Positions 47,746 to 58,764 of a DNA stretch of 64,000 nt are shown here, in pieces. How positions within the stretch are numbered: position 1 is the first letter of the stretch; the number at the start of each line of letters is the position of its first letter. This DNA is from Acridotheres tristis (Eukaryota > Chordata > Aves > Passeriformes > Sturnidae), in NCBI GenBank assembly GCA_037013685.1, contig CM072905.1, forward strand, positions 1,995,491 through 2,059,490. The letters run 5' to 3'. The notes below the pieces were generated by a model, which saw only the letters and a program-made list of their open reading frames with translations, did not search any database and was not told where the DNA came from. The translations under genes and the position numbers were made by a program.

Positions 47746-48298
47746 TTTTTCCCCCCAGAGATGGGAGGATATTTTGGGGGATTCTTTTCTCAGGTCCAGC
47801 CCCATTGTCTGGAGCCCTGGTGGATTAGCTGGGTCAAGAAGCACGTTGGCTCTCAGAAACCTCCTGACATTGCTGGGGCTCTATTTAATGCTGGGTAAAT
47901 GCTTAAGGGTGCAGACAGATCCTTAGGTGCTCCTGAAAATCCCATTCTTAGAATCTCAGGGTTTTATTGGCCTGGTGGGTCTGGGAAAAAAGGGAAGGAT
48001 GAGGAAAAGCTTTTCACCTTGGGAAGGGTCTGTTCCAGTTTCTACAAACACAGAGCAAGGATTGTTTGTTCTGGAGCAGAAGCAGAACAAAGCATTCAAG
48101 CAAAGTGAAAAAATCTTCTTTCACACCCACTCATGCTTCATTTGTGCTTTAGTATTTTTTAATGGAGAGATTTCGTTTTAATAATATTGAATTAAAAATC
48201 TAAACTTTTCTGAAGGGAAAAATTGGCTTGAATTTAATCTCAATCATAGTTTGTTGTGGTACTACACCTTTTTTTCTTTCTTCCCTGACCGTTTTTTC
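47746..48298. other. Unique non-coding sequence
   Basis: No feature recognised. Confidence 0.5.
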
Positions 48299-48565
48299 AG
48301 ATAATCATAGAACACTTTGAGATGCAAGGGACCCTAAAGCTCATCCCATTATCCCATCCCATCCCATTATCCCATCCCATTATCCCATCCCATTATCCCA
48401 TCCCATTATCCCATCCCATCCCATCCCATCCCATCCCTTCCATCCCATCCCATCCCATTATCCCATCCCATCCCATCCCTGCCTGGACAGGGACACCTCC
48501 CACTGTCCCAGGCTGCTCCAAGCCCCATCCAGACTGGTCTGGGACATTCCAGGGGTGGCACAGCC
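48299..48565 (-). mobile_element. CR1 3' fragment, antisense, with an internal simple-repeat expansion
   Basis: The plus strand starts AATCATAGAACACTTTGAG and CAAGGGACCCTAAAGCTC, then is interrupted by the CCCATCCCATTAT array. It resumes at GCCTGGACAGGGACACC, TCCCACTGTCCCAGGCTGCT, CCAAGCCCCATCCAGAC and GGGGTGGCACAGCCACA. The CR1 blocks on both sides are in register, so the expansion arose inside the element. Confidence 0.92.
48342..48481. repeat. (CCCAT)n / CCCATTAT simple-repeat expansion
   Basis: About 140 bp of CCCAT pentamers with interspersed CCCATTAT units, located where other CR1 copies have one short ATCCCATTCCA-like word. Confidence 0.95.
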
Positions 48566-49200
48566 ACAATTTGCTGCAGCCCAGGACACCCCAGGGTGGT
48601 TTCTGGGCCACGTTGACCTTTTTGTCACCCAACACCCAAATCTCTCTCCTTAGGGCTGCTCCCATGGCAGTTCCCAAAGCTGAATTTGTAGCAGTGATAA
48701 CTCAGCTCCTTCTGAAGCTTTTCCTGGGTTGCTTTTTCCTCGATTTCCCTTTTACTCACCAAATTTCCTGCAGAATTTGGCCCTATGGCTTTGAAGCTCT
48801 TAAGACTTTAAATTGCTGCACAGACACAGCCTGGGGGCATTTAAAATGGGATTCCTGAGCTGTGCCCTGAAATTTGGAAATCTCTCCATGCCCAGGGATG
48901 TTTTGAAGCCAGAGCTATTTCCATCCCCACAAACAGAGGGGATTTTCCCAGCAGAGTGAGCAGGAAGTTTTTGTTGCAGCTCACCTTGAACAGACAAAGG
49001 GGAAATCAGCACCAGCAGCTCCTGCAACAGCCAGCCCTGGCAGGAGCTGCTGGGGCTCAGAACAAACACAGCTCTGACCCATTGTTCCATCCTTTTCTAT
49101 AGCCCTGGCTGGGTCAAAAATGATTTAGAAAGCCCAGAGCTTTGTGTTCCTCTTTGTGTGCGTGAGCTCGAACTTGACCCCATTCAAGTTGGGAAGATTT
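48566..49200. other. Unique non-coding sequence
   Basis: No feature recognised. Confidence 0.5.
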
Positions 49201-49202
49201 TT

Positions 49203-49372
49203 TAAAAAAATAAAATAAAATAAAATAAAATAAAATAAAATAAAATAAAATAAAATAAAATAAAATAAAATAAATAATAATAGTGATGATGATGATGATG
49301 ATAATAATAATAATAATAACAATAATAATAATAATAATAATCCATTTCTTTTTGGCCCTTTTGGGGGAGGGG

Positions 49373-49407
<35 letters not shown>
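49203..49407. repeat. Compound microsatellite (AAAAT)n, (GAT/AAT)n, (GTT)n
   Basis: About fourteen AAAAT pentamers (49206-49272), then GAT and AAT triplets (about 49273-49342), a 30-bp spacer, then eleven GTT triplets (49374-49407). Confidence 0.96.
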
Positions 49408-49408
<1 letters not shown>

Positions 49409-49925
49409 GAGTTTTGAATCAGCTTCCTGTGTTTACTGTGTTTCTGCTGTTTACTGCTTTTCACAGCTGCAAAGCTCCAGGAGGGTTTTCCCAGCTCTTC
49501 CTGTGCCTTTCCAACATCCTGGGAACAGAGGCAGGGTTGGGGCAGGGATCAGAACCCCCAGCTCTCCCTGTCCCTGCTGGCCTCCATGAAATCCATAAAA
49601 GCACTTTGTAAATAATGGCTTCTGCAGCTTCCTGGAAAAAGACTCAAAGTCCTTCCAGGCAGCACCTGAAGGTTCTCCATGGAGGCAGCCCTGGGTTATT
49701 GTGTCCAACACCTGCCCTGGCTCAGGTGGGGTGGGAGGGGTCATGCCCAGCCCTGGCACATCCCACAGGGTCTCTCTGAGGTGGCTTCATCCCCTTGGCG
49801 CCTCTCCCGGGTTTGTTTTTCATCTTTTCCTGCCAAACTGGAGCTGCTGTCCCCGTGTGGGGACTGGCACCAAAGGCAGGAGGAGCTTCCCCAGCAAGGA
49901 GCTCCATGCCAGGGGTACCTGGGGT
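49408..49925. other. Unique non-coding sequence
   Basis: Moderately GC-rich. Frames of up to 102 codons are without domains. Confidence 0.5.
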
Positions 49926-50195
49926 CATGGAATCAGGGAAAATCAGGGAATCAGGGAATGCTTTGGGTTGGAAGAGACCCTTAAACACCATTGAACCCGA
50001 CCCCCATGCTGTGAGCAGGGACAGCAGGAGCAGGTCAGAGCCTCATCCAGTTTAAACTGGAATATTCCCAGGAATGGGACATCCACAGCTGCTCTGTGCC
50101 AGGGTTCACCACCCTCATGGCAAAAACTTCTTCTTTAAATCTCATCTAAATCAGCTCAAAGCCATTCCCCCTCCCCACACACAGCCCAGCACTTT
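49926..50195 (-). mobile_element. CR1 3' fragment, antisense, with variant octamer tail
   Basis: The plus strand reads three AATCAGGG-type octamers, then CTTTGGGTTGGAAGAGACC, CTTAAACACCATTGAACCC, GACCCCCATGCTGTGAGC, GGGACATCCACAGCTGCTC, GTTCACCACCCTCATGGC and CTCAAAGCCATTCCCCCTC. This is the longest CR1 tail in the window (about 270 bp). It is followed by T19 at 50202-50220. Confidence 0.93.
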
Positions 50196-50782
50196 TCCAC
50201 CTTTTTTTTTTTTTTTTTTTCCTTATCACAGGTGGGCGCTGATGGATCCACACGTGGAAACCTGGTCCCCGAAAAGTCTGGGATTTCCTGTGAGCACAAC
50301 TTCTGCCACTCCAGCTTATTTAAAGGATGCAAAGCCACCCGGAGGCCTCTTCTAAAAGCAGCGAGGAGGGGAAGAAAAGAGCAGTTTGCATTGTCTGTGC
50401 TGCTGTGCTGGGGAAGCAGCACCACCTCCCACCCACTGCCACCCTCCAGCTGACAGCTGGGCAGGGCGCAGAATTTTTGCCAGAGCTGGGGGCTGATATT
50501 TCCATACTTGGCTGCCATCCTGCTGCTAACACTCTCTTCCCAGTTAAAATTTCTCCTCCTCAAACGTAAGCCCTCTCCTTTAGCGTTTTTGCAAGAGGAA
50601 AGTGAATGTTTCCAGGGAAATTAACCCTAAAATCCAGGCTGGATTTCAGTTTCCATCATTGAAAAGAGCGTGGCCAAAGGGAGAAGCTCCTCCCCTGCTC
50701 CTGAACTGGTGTGGGAATGCTTTGACCTGCAGAGCTTAATCCAGTTTGGACCAGCAAAATAAGAAAGATGTTCCCAGGTACG
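50196..50782. other. Unique non-coding sequence
   Basis: Begins with a poly(T) run. No gene supported. Confidence 0.5.
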
Positions 50783-50845
50783 GGATGGGATTGTTGGGGT
50801 GTAATGTGCAGGAAGAAATCCCTTCCAACTCAGGATTTTCTGTTG
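50783..50845 (+). mobile_element. CR1 3' scrap
   Basis: GGATTGTTGGGGTGTAATGT, GCAGGAAGAAATCCCTTCC, AACTCAGGATTTTCTGTTG. Matches the CR1 end seen at 21.1 kb, with the GTTGGACT block deleted. Confidence 0.65.
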
Positions 50846-50960
50846 TTTTATATCACTCTAAATAATTTCATCACTTTTCTGGGGCTGGGGGAAAAGCCTC
50901 ACTCATGCCCTGCACGTTGTGCCCACAGAACACTGAACTTGAGAGACTTTAGAGCACCAA

Positions 50961-51060
50961 GTGTTGATTAATTCTCTTTAATGCCACCCAAAATTTTATT
51001 TCCCTGCACCTAGTGTTGATTAAAATCTCTTTAATGCCACCCAAAGTTTTATTGCCCTGT
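50961..51060. repeat. 52-bp tandem duplication
   Basis: GTGTTGATTAA, then CTCTTTAATGCCACCCAAA, then TTTTATT, then CCCTG occurs at 50961 and again at 51013, with few differences. Confidence 0.93.
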
Positions 51061-53533
51061 GTTTTCAGAGGGGTGTGAACACCCAGCAGCAGCAGTGATC
51101 AAGTGCTGCCTCTCTGGAGGACAGGAGGGATGAGAATTATCCAACAAAACCAGGAAAGAGGGAGAGGAAGGGCAGTGCAGTGAAGGACAGGAAGGTGGAA
51201 ATGAAAAACAAAGGAGAGCAGGAGAAGGATGGATACATCAGAGAGAAAAACTCCCTGCAAGCAGCACCCACAGAATATCCTCAGTGAGAGATGGGCCGGG
51301 AGAAAAAGGAGGAAAAGTGGCAAAAGGAAGGGTTCCTTAGGGAAAAAAAAAAAATGGAAATATTTCTCTCTAAAAACCTGACAATCCAAAGATTTTGCAG
51401 CAGAAGTGAGAGAGAAAGAAGCAGAAGGTTTTTGTGAGACACCAGGGCTTGTTCTCTCCTCCGCCTGCAGGTATTTGGGGCTCTGAGCTTGCTGGGCCTC
51501 CCAGGCTTTTCTTCTTCTCCCACTGACAGCCAGGAATTCAGAAAATACACAAGATGTCACATTAGTGGAGGTTTTGCTTTATCTTTTTGGCTGTGTTTTT
51601 TGTTTCTTTTCTCGACTGTTTCATGCAGAGTGGCGCGGGAGGGCAGCCAGGTGACAAAGAGAGAAGACAAATGCCTTTGGTTCCTTATCAGAATCTCATA
51701 ATTGAGCAATCTCCTTATTCCAGAAACATTTCAGGGCTGGCCCCAGTGCGTGCTGGGCACTTGGGCTTTGCAGGGAATTAAAGAAATTGCTGATTTTGCA
51801 GGATGAACTTCGAATGCAAAGTGCAGTCTGAGTATGTAGAGGAGAGATTTGGATTTCTCTGAGTAGAAAACAGAAAAGCTCTCCAGGAATTCTCTGAGCA
51901 CATTTACCTGTTGAGGGATTTCTCTTTCCCTTTGAGATCTAGGTTGGGATTAATTAGAATTTCTAGCAGAGCAATGACATCCTGATTTTTTTCTCCTTTT
52001 TAATGGCTATGATCACTAATATTTTTTTTAATAATTACTCACAAATCCTCAGATCTGGGACCCCTGTGCATCGTCCTTGGCTCAGACCCACAGAAAACAA
52101 TGGCTGCAATCCCATACATGCTCTGGCACTCACTCAATATCCAGCACACTCATTTATGCTGAATTTACTCCTGTTTCCAATATTTCCAGCGTGCCCTAAC
52201 CCTTCTGACCTGCAATCTGCTGTAAATCCCTTTTACTACTCACTGACACGTGGCTTTATAAATCAGGAGGGGGCACTGAGATGATCCTAGAGCCCAGCCC
52301 AGGGTTTGGGCTGCGATTACAGGTCAGGACTGTGGGCATGTTTCACACTTAGCCCATGACTCAATCCCTGACCTTAAAAGCAAAAGGAAAGCCACGTTCC
52401 TGCTCCCTCCCTCTTACCCCACACACTTCATTTTATTCCTCAGCTACCTGAGCTGCTCGTTCCTCAGAACCCACATCCTGGGGACACCTGCCACCAGCAC
52501 TGCTCTGAAATTCAGAGTTTCAGCTGCTCCCCAGAGCCTTTCCCAGAGGAGGGGGAGGCTCCAAACATTTTCCTGTCAAGTTTTGCTCAGTGCAAAGCTC
52601 AGTTATTTTGCAGTAAATGGAGCAAAGCTGAGGCCCCGTGTCCATCAGTCAAGAGATTGCAAAGGTGACAGTTTTGTATGGAAATGCTTGTCCAAATATC
52701 CTGGAGATTTGGGGTGAAATGGGAAAATTCAGGTTCCTATTGGGATCAATGTGTGGAACTGCAGCATGTGGAAATAATCCCTATTTTCTTCACCTGCATG
52801 AGCAGTTTTAGGGAATGATGCACTGTTTGAAGCTCATCCCAGGCTGGTTTTTCCTGTCTCTTCCATCCAGATCAATGTTGGGATATAATTCATTCTTGAG
52901 TCCTGACTCATCTGCAAAGGGAAAAGACAATGAGATCAGCTTTCTCATCGAATTTTCTTTATTTAATTTGTTTTACTGAATAGACGGAGGATTCAGATTC
53001 TTTACTATTCATCCTTCATTTCCAAAGAAAGAATCAGAACAGGTGAGAACAAAGAGGTTCCTTCACCTGCAGAACAGAAATTGATAGGGAAAAAAAAAAA
53101 AAGAATTATTGCAAATACCCATTGTGACCTCTAGATATGGCCACTGTAATAAGTAGGAAATATTTTGTTAATCAAAGCATTTTGAAGGAAAAAAAAAATT
53201 GAAATTCCATTCTAGAAGGTTTTCCCAGTTGTGATGTGAATGAACTGTGCAGCACTTTGGGAACATCCCCCATCCATGGGTACCATTGTCAGTGCTCTGG
53301 GGATGGGGATGCAGAGGCACAATCCCAGTGTCCAGTGGCTCCAAACCATTCCCAAAGAGCTGAAATAGATGAGAAAAAAACACTTAACACAGTCAAAACG
53401 AGCAGGGAGTGAAGGGATGGCAGCTTGGAGAGAAGAAAAACTTCCATTGACAATTATTGAACCTAAAATTATCCTTAAAGTCACTCGGCAGGCAAGAAGG
53501 GTGAAATGTAACTTTTCCTAAAGAACCCCAAGG
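51061..53533. other. Unique non-coding sequence
   Basis: About 2.5 kb with short A-runs near 51343 and 53091. Frames of up to 153 codons are without domains. No gene supported. Confidence 0.45.
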
Positions 53534-53930
53534 GAAGTGTGGAGCCGTGGGAAGGGGTTTGAACCCTTGAAGTGAGGCAGAAATAAGATGCACAGCTCCA
53601 TGGGCGTCTGTCATGACAGGAAGGAAGAGCCAAGTTTATTCAGAAACACTCTTGGTTTTATAGCAGGACTGCAACTCCCAGAGCAGAGAAAAGGAGATTG
53701 GTTCAGAGAGAAGACACCCCATGGCCAGGGCCTGGGCACACACCACAACAGGGCTTCTGTCTTGGTATTAATTCCTTTTTATTGTGACCAAATTCTCACC
53801 CTGGGAGAAATTCTCCCTGGCCTTGAGCTGGAGCAGCTCATGGGCTGGGAACAGAGCTGAGAAGCTCCAGGCTGGAATATTTTCCAGGCTGGAATTTTCT
53901 TACTTTCTCACTCTGTGTCCCACAGAAGTG
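53534..53930. repeat. 6-bp target-site duplication GAAGTG flanking the left solo LTR
   Basis: GAAGTG occurs at 53534-53539 and again at 53925-53930, directly against the LTR ends. A perfect 6-bp duplication is typical of class II (ERVK-like) endogenous retrovirus integration. Confidence 0.85.
53540..53924 (-). mobile_element. Solo LTR, family 2 (385 bp), minus strand
   Basis: Read on the minus strand it begins TGTGGGACACAGAGTG at 53924 and ends CCCACGGCTCCA at 53540, giving TG...CA termini and exactly 385 bp. It carries a TATA-like CTATAAAACC and an AATAAA close together, plus a 12-bp palindrome CTGTCATGACAG. It is flanked by perfect GAAGTG duplications. No gag, pol or env sequence is attached, so it is a solo LTR left by recombination between two LTRs. 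The 90-codon frame inside it is shared with the right copy only because both are the same LTR. Confidence 0.92.
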
Positions 53931-54904
53931 TTCTCCTGGAGCCCGTGGGAATGGTGGGATCAGTTCCCAGGGGGGTTCTGGGGTTTGTGGAGGCTCCTGC
54001 AGCAGAGGTCAGCAGAGAAGGGGCACAGGGGGTGGCAGTTCCAAGAAAAGAGCTTGGAAACAAAGAGGGGAAGCAGAAACCCAGAGCTCTGACAGTGCCT
54101 TGGACTGGGGCTGGGAAGTCATCCATAATCCTTTGGAAGACTGGCCTTCCCAAGGAGCCATTGTTCCAGTGCTGGCAGCATTTGTGCTTTCCATGGAAGA
54201 GCTTCCCTGATTACTCGAGGTCATGGGGCTGGGATTTAATTCCTGAGGATTCCTCTGGTGCCAAGGGGAAGAAGATTTCACAGCTGGCACAGCTCAAGGT
54301 CTCCACAGAAATCTGCATTCCTGCAGGGAATCTGGGAAGTTGTTGGTTTTTTTTTTTTCCTCGTAAAATATGAATTTTTCATATTGAGACAAGTCCCTGA
54401 AAGTGGAAAGCAAGGCAGGTCCTTGGGAAGGCATTTTGAAGGAATGCTGCCAACCTGTATCTACTGGCCCTGGCTCAGCAGGGGATTCTTTGACAGGCAC
54501 TGCGAGGGTGTTTTAATTAACATTTCAAGAAAAGCAAGGGGAAGAATGATTCTTCAAATTCTCAAAGGTCAGAAGGTGCTCAGACATCACAGAAATGGAT
54601 AGAAGGCAAGAGCCTAAAGAGACAGAGACCTGTCAGAGCTCTTGGACAGCACAGCCCCTCGGAGGAGTTATTTTCGTTCTGTTATCAGCTGAAATGGAGC
54701 TATCAGAGAATGAATCTCCTGTCCAGACACGCTGCAGAGATAAGGCAGGGCTGCAGGGAGCTGCTGCTCTGGGCCAAAGAGTTGTGTGATTATTTTGTGA
54801 CTTGTAATGGCCTTGAAATCCCCCCAGAAATGGATGTGGCCGCTTGTCATGGAGGCATTGAAAAGTGGAAAAGGCTGGCAGATTATTCTTTGCCAGGCAC
54901 AGTG
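53931..54904. other. Spacer between the two solo LTRs
   Basis: About 970 bp of single-copy-looking sequence with a short poly(T) near 54349. There is no retroviral protein similarity, and the two target duplications differ, so this is host sequence and not the interior of one element. Frames of up to 152 codons are without domains. Confidence 0.6.
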
Positions 54905-55301
54905 CAGGGCTGTGGGACACATAGTGAGAAAGTAAGAAAATTCCAGCCTGGAAAATATTCCAGGCTGGAGCTTCTCAGCTCTGTTCCCAGCCCATGAGCT
55001 GCTCCAGCTCAAGGCCAGGGAGAATTTCTCCCAGGGTGAGAATTTGGTCACAATAAAAAGGAATTAATACCAAGACAGAAGCCCTGTTGTGGTGTGTGCC
55101 CAGGCCCTGGCCATGGGGTGTCTTCTCTCTGAACCAATCTCCTTTTCTCTGCTCTGGGAGTTGCAGTCCTGCTATAAAACCAAGAGTGTTTCTGAATAAA
55201 CTTGGATCTTTCTTCCTGTCATGACAGACGCCCATGGAGCTGTGCATCTTATTTCTGCCTCACTTCAAGGGTTCAAACCCCTTCCCACGGCTACACAGGG
55301 C
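54905..55301. repeat. 6-bp target-site duplication CAGGGC flanking the right solo LTR
   Basis: CAGGGC occurs at 54905-54910 and at 55296-55301, exactly abutting the TG...CA termini. Confidence 0.88.
54911..55295 (+). mobile_element. Solo LTR, family 2 (385 bp), plus strand
   Basis: Starts TGTGGGACACATAGTG and ends CCCACGGCTACA; 385 bp, the same length as the left copy and nearly identical to its reverse complement. TATAAAA lies at 55173-55179 and AATAAA at 55195-55200, only 15 bases apart, so the polyadenylation signal lies before the start site expected about 30 bp after the TATA. The palindrome CTGTCATGACAG follows at about 55217-55228. It is flanked by perfect CAGGGC duplications. No internal retroviral region. 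Confidence 0.94.
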
Positions 55302-56696
55302 ACCTCCCATTTCTGCCATGGAAGAGATAAAAAATCGAATTTGCAGCAGGAAAAGCTTTTCAAGTCCAGCTCTTGTCCATGCAGAGCCCACCAGCCCTGC
55401 TGGGCTCACTCAGAGCTCCTAAACTCAGCTTTTCTTGGAGCTGGGACCCCCACACCCAACTGGGTTTATATAAAAGAGGTGGTTTTATCACTGGGGATCT
55501 CATTTATCTGACTGAACTTGCCTCAAAGCCTGCACATCAAAAAATGACTGTGAACAAAAAACGCCTCACACCAAAATCTGAGCGTGCCCGCAAATATGAA
55601 ATCCCCCAAAATTGCTCCTATAAATGGGGTGTGCCCAAACAGCTCCTCAGCATCAAATAATGCAAAAAATATGTAAAAAGTCAATTTATATAAAAAAATA
55701 AAAGCTCCTTTCATGCTGTTTCAGTGAGAAAAAGGCACCATGAATCTTTCTCAGATTTTAAAATTCTTTTAGTCAAGCTTACATTGGATACAAGGTGGGA
55801 ATAATAATGAGGCAGTGCTATTAAGTGGGAATTTTTTAGGAGTGGTTGTGGGAGATGCTGGGAGCTGAATGAGCCCACTGGAAGGAAAAATTGAAGCCAG
55901 CTCCCAAACTCTCACAGAGAACCTGCACACCTACAGGAAGGAATTTTTAGGAAGCCGAAGATGTGACAAGAGCCTTTTGACAGCTCAAACTCTCTTTTGA
56001 GTGCTGAAATGAGCTCATTTCCCCCGTCTCTTTCCCCATCCAGCCGAGGGTGGGAAGGGTTCCCAGCTGAAATGTGAAGTTTGCTGGTGTCTGTGGCTGG
56101 AGGTGACACAAAGGTTGCAGGACAAGAATAGAGTGGGATTAGCTGAGCTCTAATCCCACCGGGGCCGTGGTGCCTTCACCGACGGGGAGCCCTCCAGTGC
56201 TGCAGGGAAACGTGTCAGCCCTGGCCTCCCAAGCCTAACTGATCCCCTTCTATCTCCTTTTCTACCTCAGACCAGCATCAGGAACTGCTTTATTGTTCCA
56301 CTTAAGCTGCCCAAAAACGGGGCTGAGGAAGGAGCTGAGAGGAGCCCGAGGCTGAGCGTGGAGCTCGTGCTCAGATCCAGCTGAATCCCGGCTTGGATGG
56401 GGACAAATGGTGCTTGGAGACATCCCAAAATGCCAGCAGAACAGCAGTGTTGGCCCATCAGAATTGAAATTATTCCCACCTCTGCAGTTCCTCGTGGGTT
56501 TATAGTTAATAAATTCAGGGAGGGAGAGGAGCTGTGGAAGCATCAAATATTCCAGCAAATTGCAGAAGGGAAGTGTTGCCATTCCCACGGAAATACAAAT
56601 GGGAGCTGTGAGCTGCCTGCCTGGTGGGTGGCCAGAGCAGCACTGGTGGGGTCACTGCACTAAAGAGAGAGAGAAAGGACAGCAACACACACGGGG
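55302..56696. other. Unique non-coding sequence
   Basis: No repeat or gene recognised. Frames of up to 108 codons are without domains. Confidence 0.45.
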
Positions 56697-57024
56697 CTCT
56701 GTGGGGAAAAAAGGCCAATTTATTGTATTTAAAGTGTGTCAGTGCAGCCAGGACAGGACAGGAGCTCATGGGACAATTGGGAAAAACATCCCTGGGACAG
56801 CACCTCAGGATGTGTCCCACGGCAAAGACACCAGGGGTTAATGTTGGTGATGAATTCCACTCTGTTTGTCACCGTGTTCTCATCCTGGGAGACTCCTCCC
56901 TAACTGAAGCTGCAGTCAGCTTGGCAGCCTGGGAATGGAGCTGAGAGTCAGGAGAAATCCAGGCCTGGAGAGAATTCCCAAGCTGGGATTCCCCAGCTCT
57001 GTCAATGTGTGTGTCCACACTCTG
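56697..57024. repeat. 5-bp target-site duplication CTCTG flanking the third LTR
   Basis: CTCTG at 56697-56701 and at 57020-57024 abuts TG...CA termini. A 5-bp match is weaker evidence than the 6-bp ones nearby. Confidence 0.5.
56702..57019 (-). mobile_element. Diverged LTR related to family 2 (318 bp), minus strand
   Basis: On the minus strand it begins TGTGGACACACACATTGAC. Compared in the same direction with 53780-53924, the plus strand shares the ordered blocks TTCTCATCCTGGGAGA, AGCCTGGGAATGGAGCTGAG, CCTGGAGAGAATTCCCAAGC and GTGTGTCCACA. So its U3 5' half is a diverged relative of family 2. A TTTAAATACAATAAA arrangement on the minus strand (plus-strand TTTATT at 56719-56724) supplies TATA-like and AATAAA signals close together near the far end. 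The short distance from AATAAA to the end is unusual, so the boundary at 56702 is less certain. Confidence 0.55.
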
Positions 57025-58764
57025 GTTCTGTGATCCACGGCCTCCTGGAAAAGCAGAATGCACAGGACTGAACTGCTCAGCTCTCCAGAGCACCAAACAA
57101 TCGGGCAGGGCGGCGGCTTTGGGTGTAAATCTTTCCTCCCTGTGCTCCAATCTCACGCTGATAGCAGCGAGGGCTCTTATCAGCCTCTGATGGCAAGGAA
57201 CGAGGATCTAGATAAAGTTGTTTATTCCAGTCAGGTATTGGCATGATGTGAGAAACCACACTGGGAGACCAGATGTTCCCGAGCTGGCCACCGCAGGCGA
57301 TTGCTCGGGAGCAGGAAAAACGATTTTTCCTCCTTTTCCCTGGCCTTGCTTGGCCTGTTGTTATTTCCTACGAGCACCTCGGTGTTTTCCTCCATCAGCT
57401 GGAGCACAGCCCAGGTCCTCCCCTCCTGCTGCATCTGTTCTCAAAGCAGTTTTTGAGAGCTCTCAACACAGAAGTGATAAATCCTCCTCGGGGTGCAGGG
57501 AAACGCTCGGCTGAGGATGGTGAAGGGAATTCAGGCACGTTCCTGGTGATCCCCTTGGCCGAGCTCACAGAGGACGGTGTGGAGGTAAATTTATTTCCTG
57601 GATATCAGGGAGCCACCTGGATTTTGGAACTCCCTGCACACCAGAGCAGTGGGAATGGACAATGAAGTTTCTTTAAGTTTGAGAGGAGTTGAAGCACGAG
57701 GTGGAAACTTTTTGGTCTCTCCCCAAATTCATCTTTTCCTTGGGAGATTCACTGGCAAAACAGGACAGGTTTTGTGGGTGACTTTGTCCTTTTGGGGTTT
57801 GTTTGAGGAGGTTGGTGTCTTCCCAGTTCATAAAATTTCAGTAGCAAAAAACCCAGCATGAAGCGTTCGTTGATTTTAATCAAATGTTGACTCTATTAAT
57901 TAAAAAAAAAAAACAAAAACGAGTGGAGCTGCACGGTCTCATCTGTCTGCACAGCGTTTGTAATCTCCAAACATAACAGGAGATAATCAAATGTCTACAC
58001 AATCTTCTCCTCTAACCTTTGGATGAGGAATTTTTTCCAGCTCGGCTGCACCTGAAGCAATCAGCAATGGCACGACTCAGCAGAGAGAAACAAAAAAAAA
58101 AAAAAAACTGTTGGAAAGCCCTTCATTAACCAATCTCAAATGAAAGCATTCAATCTTAATCCTGTCATCAGGGTTCCCTAATTAAGGGAATGGGCAGATT
58201 TATGAGGTTTCTATTTTTACCCGAGCCCGGCGCGTTCGGTGCTGTGGAAGTGATGTCAGGGCTGGCTGGAGCCAACAGGAATTGTGTTTAAATTATCCCA
58301 GGAGAACTCCTGTGTTCTCCAACTCCCACAGCACCTCCCCAGCAGCTTCAGCTTCCAACACAAAACCTCAGGCAGGGCTCCAAGGGATTCACACCAGCTC
58401 GAGCTGCAGCCTTGTTTTCCCTCCATGTTTCACCTTTTCCGGATTATTGCCATGAAATCCCGATCTTCTGCAAGCCCAGTGGAAGGCAAGGGGATAAATG
58501 TTCTTCCTGATCAGGCTGGAAGAAATTTTAGAGGTTCCTATCAAGCCATCAGACATCACTCCTGTTTGCAGTGGTGACAGAAATTGGACAAATGGGATTA
58601 GGAAGGAGAGAATGGGAGCGCTGGGCCACCTGTAAATGGATAAAAAGTGAATTTAGATGACAACAGGCAGGGAATTTGCAGCAGGGAGCTGTCCCTTCTT
58701 GGCCCTTTGGCAATGTTGGCACCACTTCTGAGTCCACCACAGCATTTTTTGGAGAAACTTCCTC
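57025..58764. other. Unique non-coding sequence
   Basis: Contains poly(A) runs near 57902 and 58091-58106. Frames of up to 130 codons are without domains. No gene supported. Confidence 0.45.

Noticed and set aside
48342..48481. Telomere-like repeat
   Set aside because: The motif is CCCAT/CCCATTAT, not CCCTAA, and it sits inside a CR1.
53588..53860. 90-codon frame repeated nearly identically at 54975-55247
   Set aside because: The identity comes from both being the same 385-bp LTR. LTRs of this type are not coding.
55264..55290. tRNA-like T-arm (GGGTTCAAACCCC) at the LTR end
   Set aside because: No acceptor, D or anticodon arm in the right positions; it is part of the LTR terminus in both copies.
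53540..55295. Long terminal inverted repeats of a single DNA transposon
   Set aside because: Each arm has its own, different 6-bp target duplication and LTR signals. A DNA transposon would have one duplication outside both arms.
55523..55714. Hydrophobic 63-codon minus-strand frame
   Set aside because: Composition from AT-rich sequence; no start context or homologue recognised.
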